Assembly (NCBI GenBank): GCA_028284725.1
Contig: JANQRD010000270.1
Location: forward strand, 1 to 36,683
From: Allomuricauda sp.
Lineage (GTDB): Bacteria > Bacteroidota > Bacteroidia > Flavobacteriales > Flavobacteriaceae
Direction: 5' to 3'
DNA: 36,683 nt
The position numbers were made by a program, and so were the translations under genes. The number at the start of each line of letters is the position of its first letter. Position 1 is the stretch's first letter. The notes under the pieces are model-generated. The model did not search any database, had not been told where the DNA came from, and saw only the letters and a program-made list of their open reading frames with translations. Positions 31,987 to 36,683 of this stretch are shown here, piece by piece.

Positions 31987-33879
31987 ATGAAAGCACTGAT
32001 CAAATTGTCCCAATTTTCCCTACTATTTCTTGCTCTAATATTGACGTCCTGTGAAAGCGACGACGACAACGACATTCTAAATCCACCACAAAGCGATACT
32101 GATATCGTAGAGGCCGCCCAAGCAACTTCAGATTTAAGCAGTTTGGTAAGTGCATTGCAAAAGGCTGATGAAAGTGCCAACAACGACTTGGTCAGTGCTT
32201 TAAGTGGGGAAGGGCCTTTCACGGTCTTTGCACCTACCAACGCTGCCTTTGCGGATCTACTCGCCCAATTGGATGGATTCGATTCCTTGGATGACTTCAA
32301 TACGCAGGAACTTCAAGATTTACTTGCTGTCATCCTAACCTACCACGTAGTTCCAGGAGTTGGTGCCATTTCCACAACCTTAACCGACGGACAAACCCTC
32401 ACAACGCTACAAGGAAGTAGTTTGGAAGTCTCTACTCAAGGTGGAGTGTTCATTTCTGATGCAACCGATGTCGATGCCGAGGTTACCACGGCAGATGTGG
32501 TAGCTTCCAATGGTGTAGTACATATTATAGATAAAGTATTGCTGCCACAAACTATTTTGGATGACTTGGCTGACATTATTTTGGTACCCATCACCGATTT
32601 GGTGGTAGGAAATGAAAATCTCGAAAGCTTACTTTTCGCATTGACTGCAGCTGATGGAGATTTGCCCACGGTTTTGAGAGGTGACGGACCATTTACTGTA
32701 CTTGCTCCCACCGATAACGCATTTGAAACCTTCTTGGATGGCTCCGATTTGGCAGACATTCCAGTTGACGTTTTAACCAATGTACTTTTAAATCACGTCA
32801 TTGAAGGAGCACTGCTTCAAGCAGATTTAGAAGGTTTAGGTTCCGGATATACCAACACTTTGGCCACCGGAGCAGGAGATGAAAATATCAGTATCTTCTT
32901 CGATACTGCAGGAGGAGTGGAATTCAACGGTGTTTCTTCCGTAGAAACTGCTGATGTAAAAGCACTAAACGGTGTGGTTCATATAGTTGATGCCGTAATA
33001 GATCTACCTAATATTGTAGACCATGCCGTGGCCAATCCAAGCCTTACATCTTTGGTCGCTGCTTTGACCGATGGTGGAAATACCACATTTACTGACTTGT
33101 TGTCCGATGAAGCTCAAGACTTTACGGTATTTGCACCAGTTAACGATGCCTTTGCAGCATTCACAAATCCTAGTTCCAATGATATCAATGATATTCTTTC
33201 CAATCACGTTATTGTCGGGACGGCAGCATTCTCCTCTGGGTTGACTAACTCATATGTCAATACTGCAGCTGAATTCGACACCGACGAGCCATTTAGTCTG
33301 TACATTAACACTGACGACGGCGTAACACTGAATGGTATCAGTAATGTTGCCATCCCAGACATCGTGGCCACAAATGGCGTAATACATGCCGTGGACGCTG
33401 TTATCGATTTGCCAAATTTAGTAGAATTTGTATCCGCAGACCCCAACTTCGATTCTTTAGAGGCCGCATTGACCACGGACGGGCAGCCTGACTTCATATT
33501 AACACTATTGGGAGATGGTCCTTTCACCGTCTTTGCTCCAACCAATGAGGCATTCCAGGCTTTGTTGGACAGCAACGATATGTGGAATGGTTTGGGGGAC
33601 ATAGATTCTGCATTGCTAACAAGCGTATTACAGCACCATGTGATTTCGGGAGCAAACATCCGTTCAGGTGATCTTACTCCAAATGGAGATACGGTGACTC
33701 CAGCCACTCTTGAAGGTGATACTTTCACAATTACACTTCCAGGCACCAATGAGAACATTGCCGATGTTACCGATGGTTCGGGCAATACTGGAATCGGAAT
33801 TGATGTAGTTGATCTACAAGCTGCAAACGGTGTAATCCATGTTTTGGATGCCGTTTTGATTCCTGATACCACAAATTAA
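31987..33879 (+). CDS. Multi-fasciclin (FAS1) lipoprotein, four domains of two subtypes
   Basis: 630 residues. The signal MKALIKLSQFSLLFLALILTSC gives a lipobox Cys22, with an acidic linker (ESDDDND) after it. FAS1 domains lie at about 40-195, 202-340, 342-475 and 477-628. Domains 1 and 4 are of the long type (about 150 residues, FTVFAPTN, YHVVPG/HHVISG). Domains 2 and 3 are shorter (about 135 residues) with a different beta-rich middle (EFNGVSSVETADVKALNGVVHIVDAVIDLP and VTLNGISNVAIPDIVATNGVIHAVDAVIDLP) and NHVI instead of YHVV. The mix suggests domain shuffling. It is followed by a perfect palindromic terminator. Likely role: a surface adhesion or matrix protein; not proven. Confidence 0.93.
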   Translation: MKALIKLSQFSLLFLALILTSCESDDDNDILNPPQSDTDIVEAAQATSDLSSLVSALQKADESANNDLVSALSGEGPFTVFAPTNAAFADLLAQLDGFDSLDDFNTQELQDLLAVILTYHVVPGVGAISTTLTDGQTLTTLQGSSLEVSTQGGVFISDATDVDAEVTTADVVASNGVVHIIDKVLLPQTILDDLADIILVPITDLVVGNENLESLLFALTAADGDLPTVLRGDGPFTVLAPTDNAFETFLDGSDLADIPVDVLTNVLLNHVIEGALLQADLEGLGSGYTNTLATGAGDENISIFFDTAGGVEFNGVSSVETADVKALNGVVHIVDAVIDLPNIVDHAVANPSLTSLVAALTDGGNTTFTDLLSDEAQDFTVFAPVNDAFAAFTNPSSNDINDILSNHVIVGTAAFSSGLTNSYVNTAAEFDTDEPFSLYINTDDGVTLNGISNVAIPDIVATNGVIHAVDAVIDLPNLVEFVSADPNFDSLEAALTTDGQPDFILTLLGDGPFTVFAPTNEAFQALLDSNDMWNGLGDIDSALLTSVLQHHVISGANIRSGDLTPNGDTVTPATLEGDTFTITLPGTNENIADVTDGSGNTGIGIDVVDLQAANGVIHVLDAVLIPDTTN

Positions 33880-33883
33880 AATT

Positions 33884-33913
33884 AAAAAAGGGCCATGATC
33901 ATGGCCCTTTTTT
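33884..33913. terminator. Perfect 30-nt palindromic terminator between FAS1 genes 2 and 3
   Basis: A perfect palindrome centred between 33898 and 33899, with A6 on one side, T6 on the other and a GC-rich middle (GGGCCATGATCATGGCCC). It begins 5 nt after the stop codon. By symmetry it could terminate transcription from both directions. Confidence 0.88.
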
Positions 33914-33950
33914 CATCCCACGATTAATATAACCCTTAAACACTTTTGAA

Positions 33951-36683
33951 ATGAAAAAGATACTACGATTAAGGAGCTATCTCGTTTTGATTGCTCTTAC
34001 GGTATTTTCATTTTCTTCCTGTGATGAAGAAGATGACGAACAAGCAGCGGACCTAGGGTCTGTTGAAGCACAAAGTAATATTGTTGAAACCGCACAAGAA
34101 ACCGATGCACTCAGCTCATTGGTGGATGCTTTGCTGAAAGCAGACGAAAATGAAGATTCAGACTTGGTTACCACCTTAAGTGGTGAAGGGCCATTTACGG
34201 TATTCGCCCCAACAAACGATGCGTTTACCGCCCTACTTGAAAGTCTGGACGACTTTGACTCCTTAGAAGACTTTGATACGGATGAAGAAAGGACACTTTT
34301 GGCCACTATATTGCAGTATCATGTCGTTTTGGGACAAGCAGTTGCTTCAACAGAGCTGTCGGATGGGCAATCCATTACGACTGTCCAAGGAGAGGATGTT
34401 ACAGTTGTTATAAATGAAGGTGTATTTATTGGAGATGCCACCGATACCGATGCAGAGGTTATCATTCCAGATGTTGATACTTCCAATGGCATTGTGCATG
34501 TTATCGATAAGGTTTTATTACCTCAAGCTATCATAGATGCGCTCAATGAAGGAGGGAACTTAGTAGATCTTGTAGTGAACACTGAAACCCTATCTTTATT
34601 GGAAGCAGCAGTAATCAAAGCTGGCCTTGTGGAAACTTTAAGTGGCGAAGGGCCTTTTACCGTATTTGCACCTACGAATGATGCTTTCGAAGCTTTATTA
34701 ATGGCTTTGGGCAGTGATTACATGAGTCTGGACGATTTTGATACCGAAGAAGAGATTGAACTGCTTACCAATATTTTGTTGTACCATGTCATTCCAGCGC
34801 AGGTATTGGAAGCCGATTTGGAAGCAGGCGAAGTACCAACAGCTTTTGCAGAAAACCCATTGACCATTATTGAGGAAGAGGGGACATTTGTTATCGGGGA
34901 TGCCTCGGATGAGAATGCCAATATTACCGCGACAGACTTTATTGCTACCAATGGCGTAGCCCACACCATAGACAAAGTGTTGTTGCCTCAAGCCGCTATC
35001 GATTTTGTGGCCTCCTTACAATTGAAGGACATTGTGGAAATTGCCATAGAGACAGATGATCTCAGTTTGTTGGTTGAAGCCTTGCAAACTGCCAATGCAG
35101 GCTTGGTAGAAACCTTAAGTGGGGATGGGCCATTTACAGTCTTCGCGCCCACAAACAATGCATTTGTTGCCTTACTGGAAGTACTTGGTGATGATTATAA
35201 CAGCTTGGCTGATTTTGATACCCAGGAAGAAATCGATTTACTGATCGACATTCTTACCTATCACGTTGTTTCCGGAACAGCCGCATTTTCCACTGACCTG
35301 TCCGATGGACAAAAAATACCGACAGTTTTTGGCGATGAATTGGGCATCAACCTAAAAGATGGAACCGTACACGTTGTAGATGCTACGGATGACAATGCCA
35401 CCGTTATTCTTCCCGATGTAAAAGCGAGCAATGGCGTGGTCCATGTGATCGACAAGGTACTGCTCCCACAGGTAGCACTTGATTTTGTGGCCTCCTTACA
35501 ATTAAAAACCATTGTGGAGATTGCCATAGAAACGGATGACCTCAGTTTGTTGGTTAAGGCATTGCAAACGGCCAATGCAGGACTCGTGGAAACCTTGAGT
35601 GGCGATGGACCCTTTACAGTGTTCGCACCTACCAATGAGGCTTTTGGTGATTTGCTAGATCTTTTGGGGGATGACTACCACAGCCTATCCGACTTCGATA
35701 CCCAAGAAGAAATTGATTTACTGATCGATATTCTCACCTACCATGTGGTTTCAGGAGTTGCTGCCTTCTCTACTGATCTTTCAGATGGACAACAAATCCC
35801 AACAGTTTTTGGCGATGAATTGGGCATCAACCTCAAAGATGGTACTGTAAATGTTGTGGATGCAACGGACGAAAATGCAACTGTTGTCCTTCCCGATGTT
35901 GAGGCCAGCAATGGGGTGGTTCATGTCATCAACAAAGTGTTGCTTCCACAGGTGGCGCTGGATTTTGTGGCAAAACTACAATTGAAAACGATTGTGGAAA
36001 TCGCCATAGAAACGGATGACCTCAGCCTATTGGTAGAAGCATTACAGACCGCCAATGCAGGACTTGTGGAAACCTTAAGCGGAGATGGGCCATTTACGGT
36101 ATTCGCTCCCACCAATGAAGCCTTCGGTGACTTGTTGGACCTTTTGGGTGATGACTTCCATAGTCTTTCTGACTTTGACACTCCCGAGGAACTGGATTTA
36201 TTGGTCACTGTACTTACCTACCATGTAGTGGCAGGAACTGCTGCCTTTTCTACCGATCTATCCAACGGCCAGCAAATAGAGACCTTCCAGGGAGAAAAAG
36301 TGGGCATCAACATAAAGAATGGAACGGTCCATATTGAAGACGCGACAGATGAAAATGCAACTGTAGTTCTGCCTGATGTTGAAGCGAGCAACGGAGTGGT
36401 CCATGTAATCAACAAAGTGCTGCTTCCACAAGCAGCTTTGGATATACTTTCCCCTCCCACTCCCAATATTGTGGAATTGGCACAGTCGGTTGACGATTTG
36501 AGCCTTTTGGTCGATGCATTGATACAAGCAGATGCCGGCTTGGTAGATGTGTTGAGCGGTGAAGGTCCGTTCACGGTATTTGCACCAACAAATGAAGCAT
36601 TTGTTGATCTTCTACACGCATTGGGCAATCAATATAATAGTTTGGAGGATTTCGATACTGATGAAGAAAAAGAATTGTTGGCC
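33951..36683 (+). CDS. Multi-fasciclin (FAS1) lipoprotein, at least six domains (cut by window end)
   Basis: At least 911 residues, with no stop before the window ends. The ATG at 33951 opens a lipoprotein signal ending TVFSFSSC (Cys24), followed by an acidic linker. FAS1 domains begin at about residues 43, 204, 357, 517, 677 and 839; the sixth is cut off. Each shows an FTVFAPTN H1 motif, and each complete domain shows YHVV/YHVI and a closing NG(V/I)(V/A)H(V/T)I(D/N)KVLLPQ. Domains 3-5 are near copies at DNA level with a period of exactly 480 nt (160 codons), so they arose by recent in-frame tandem duplication. The gene lies 37 nt after a palindromic terminator; no clear -7 motif is seen in that gap. 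Function as a surface adhesin is inferred. Confidence 0.93.
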   Translation, partial: MKKILRLRSYLVLIALTVFSFSSCDEEDDEQAADLGSVEAQSNIVETAQETDALSSLVDALLKADENEDSDLVTTLSGEGPFTVFAPTNDAFTALLESLDDFDSLEDFDTDEERTLLATILQYHVVLGQAVASTELSDGQSITTVQGEDVTVVINEGVFIGDATDTDAEVIIPDVDTSNGIVHVIDKVLLPQAIIDALNEGGNLVDLVVNTETLSLLEAAVIKAGLVETLSGEGPFTVFAPTNDAFEALLMALGSDYMSLDDFDTEEEIELLTNILLYHVIPAQVLEADLEAGEVPTAFAENPLTIIEEEGTFVIGDASDENANITATDFIATNGVAHTIDKVLLPQAAIDFVASLQLKDIVEIAIETDDLSLLVEALQTANAGLVETLSGDGPFTVFAPTNNAFVALLEVLGDDYNSLADFDTQEEIDLLIDILTYHVVSGTAAFSTDLSDGQKIPTVFGDELGINLKDGTVHVVDATDDNATVILPDVKASNGVVHVIDKVLLPQVALDFVASLQLKTIVEIAIETDDLSLLVKALQTANAGLVETLSGDGPFTVFAPTNEAFGDLLDLLGDDYHSLSDFDTQEEIDLLIDILTYHVVSGVAAFSTDLSDGQQIPTVFGDELGINLKDGTVNVVDATDENATVVLPDVEASNGVVHVINKVLLPQVALDFVAKLQLKTIVEIAIETDDLSLLVEALQTANAGLVETLSGDGPFTVFAPTNEAFGDLLDLLGDDFHSLSDFDTPEELDLLVTVLTYHVVAGTAAFSTDLSNGQQIETFQGEKVGINIKNGTVHIEDATDENATVVLPDVEASNGVVHVINKVLLPQAALDILSPPTPNIVELAQSVDDLSLLVDALIQADAGLVDVLSGEGPFTVFAPTNEAFVDLLHALGNQYNSLEDFDTDEEKELLA
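35001..36440 (+). repeat. Three tandem 480-bp units encoding FAS1 domains 3-5 of the third protein
   Basis: Units 35001-35480, 35481-35960 and 35961-36440 each open with GATTTTGTGG and keep exact register, including CTCAG at the same offset and GCCAATGCAGG. Comparing units 1 and 2 by eye, about 16 of 160 residues differ, and the first 100 bases differ at about 12 positions, mostly third-codon bases. No frame break occurs. Preceding domains have a 465-nt spacing and are clearly older. Confidence 0.9.

Noticed and set aside
33204-33872. Long minus-strand open frames opposite the FAS1 genes (also 30344-31000, 35921-36628)
   Set aside because: They repeat with the FAS1 domains, are Ser/Thr-rich low-complexity products and have no family match; they are shadows of the real genes.
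35001-36440. Regular repeats as a CRISPR-like array
   Set aside because: The period is 480 nt, the units are coding and in frame, and there are no short spacers.

Overview
This window is a chromosomal segment from a member of the Bacteroidota, most likely a marine Flavobacteriaceae (Muricauda/Allomuricauda-like; genus is a guess from protein style). The basis is: promoter -7 elements of the form TAnnTTTG in front of several genes; few Shine-Dalgarno sequences; many short lipoproteins with an acidic or Ser/Asn-rich stretch after the lipobox Cys; DUF4350/DUF4129/MoxR/DUF58 clustering; and an AroQ/XerD neighbourhood familiar from flavobacteria. No rRNA, tRNA, CRISPR array, insertion sequence or phage gene was recognised. 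Coding density is very high and no gene-free stretch exceeds 300 bases (largest 29476-29747).

Layout. (1) 1-4003, minus strand: GlgE-type alpha-glucan operon glgE-mak-glgB (glgB runs off the left edge), which makes glycogen-like glucan from maltose-1-phosphate. (2) 4174-9410: a collagen-like lipoprotein, two tandem methionine sulfoxide reductases B (one exported lipoprotein, one cytosolic), a DinB-like DUF1572 protein, dihydrolipoyl dehydrogenase, a small DUF3817 membrane protein, and a convergent PQQ-type sugar dehydrogenase lipoprotein. (3) 9489-12670: aroQ, two small predicted outer-membrane barrels, divergent xerD, and another exported small protein. (4) 12813-19347: a GH13 alpha-1,6-type glucosidase, type II NADH dehydrogenase, an ECF sigma factor with a four-helix membrane partner, a PlsC-like acyltransferase with a CoA-pyrophosphatase-like Nudix protein, and a cyclophilin lipoprotein whose start overlaps the Nudix start.

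(5) 19348-26806: a TRIC-like channel and an RDD protein (minus), divergent from a tightly overlapping six-gene run SpoIIM-like / polytopic membrane protein / DUF4129 / DUF4350 / MoxR ATPase / DUF58. This looks like one membrane-associated AAA+ machine of unknown role. (6) 26826-29475, minus: mnmA, a nitronate monooxygenase-like flavoprotein and a small YfiM-like exported protein. (7) 29748 to the right edge: three consecutive lipoproteins built almost entirely of fasciclin (FAS1) domains, 4 + 4 + at least 6 domains. The last contains a recent 480-bp in-frame tandem duplication and is cut by the window end.

The two most interesting loci are the FAS1 lipoprotein array, where modular surface proteins are visibly growing by domain duplication, and the MoxR/DUF58/SpoIIM-like/RDD membrane cluster. 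Most of the rest is conserved housekeeping or envelope biology, arranged compactly with several convergent gene pairs sharing stop-codon bases.
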